Source of the DNA: Blastococcus capsensis
GTDB taxonomy: Bacteria; Actinomycetota; Actinomycetes; Mycobacteriales; Geodermatophilaceae
Length of the DNA: 64,000 nt
Direction of reading: 5' to 3'
NCBI RefSeq assembly: GCF_030165005.1
Contig: NZ_JASNNW010000012.1
Span: 1 to 64,000 of the forward strand
Position numbers and translations under genes: made by a program. Shown in pieces: positions 63,759 through 64,000 of the stretch (its first letter is position 1; each line of letters begins with the position of its first letter). Under the pieces are notes generated by a model that saw only the letters and a program-made list of their open reading frames with translations, was not told the origin of the DNA and made no database searches.

Positions 63759-64000
63759 GTGCGCTCCCACGTTTCGTGCGTACGGACGGTCCCTCTGGAT
63801 CGGGGAACCGGGTCGAGCTCTTCCGCCCGTTCGAGCACGAACATGGAACTGGAACCGCGCGAGAACGTACAACAGCAGGTGCCCGGTCGCGGTAGATCGA
63901 TGCCGGACCGTTGCCCGGATCGGGCGACGTGTCGCGCGCCCGCTCCGCGCCCCGGACCTCAGCCGATGAGCCCGGCCGTTCGGACCGACTTGAGCGACGG
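63759..64000. other. Upstream region/leader of cspA, no other gene seen
   Basis: 242 bp to the window edge without a convincing reading frame. TTGTAC (minus strand, near 63868-63863) could be a -35 element for cspA but no matching -10 is certain. Confidence 0.35.

Overview
The window is a GC-rich (roughly 72-74% by eye) chromosomal segment of an actinobacterium. The family that fits best is Geodermatophilaceae (Blastococcus/Geodermatophilus/Modestobacter-like). This is an inference from gene content: two DUF222/HNH proteins, SepH, an F420-dependent luciferase-like oxidoreductase, actinobacterial citrate synthase 2 and SerC, a UdgX-type uracil-DNA glycosylase, DUF2530/DUF3027/DUF2771 proteins, and a lone HrcA/CIRCE-controlled groEL. 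No tRNA, rRNA, CRISPR array, prophage or intact insertion sequence was seen. Gene density is very high and most gaps are under 150 bp.

Layout. 1-2.0 kb: DUF222/HNH protein cut by the left edge. 2.1-12.7 kb: housekeeping metabolism (FprA ferredoxin reductase; a TPR protein-PEP carboxylase-inositol-phosphatase-like operon; an F420 enzyme; UdgX; an MFS transporter; PdxH). 13.0-18.1 kb: citrate synthase, SerC and a large hybrid sensor kinase with a C-terminal RsbW-like ATPase. 18.1-26.4 kb: coupled S9 peptidase and permuted ATP-grasp protein, SepH, a stress protein, an rRNA/tRNA methyltransferase, a broken TetR gene, a thioesterase and an aldo/keto reductase. 26.5-39.8 kb: a frameshifted 2'-5' RNA ligase-like gene, MarR-MFS operon, purine permease, small membrane proteins, a second CSD protein and an acyl-CoA synthetase. 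39.9-43.9 kb: helicase-associated WYL-like protein and XPB helicase. 43.9-45.9 kb: second DUF222/HNH gene, inverted relative to the first. 46.0-52.2 kb: a three-subunit molybdenum hydroxylase operon of PaoABC type and a second SF2 helicase. 52.2-60.6 kb: PhoD-like phosphatase, scramblase-like protein, M20 peptidase-HD operon, DUF4031, Gfo/Idh-NmrA operon, a coiled-coil protein and DUF72. 60.6-64.0 kb: a truncated VOC gene, a decayed class C group II intron next to the groEL terminator, groEL with two CIRCE operators, and a cold-shock gene.

Recurring architecture. (1) Many genes start without a Shine-Dalgarno sequence but have a YANNNT hexamer 6-7 nt before the start codon, as in leaderless actinobacterial transcripts; I used this to choose several starts. 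(2) Operon junctions are 4-bp NTGA overlaps (ATGA, GTGA), and at two of them the only plausible start is CTG. (3) Several convergent pairs share a 4-bp CTAG in which both genes end in TAG.

The least ordinary region is 60.65-61.53 kb, where the remains of a group IIC intron begin directly beyond the groEL terminator hairpin. All family names come from recognising motifs by eye; no database search was run.
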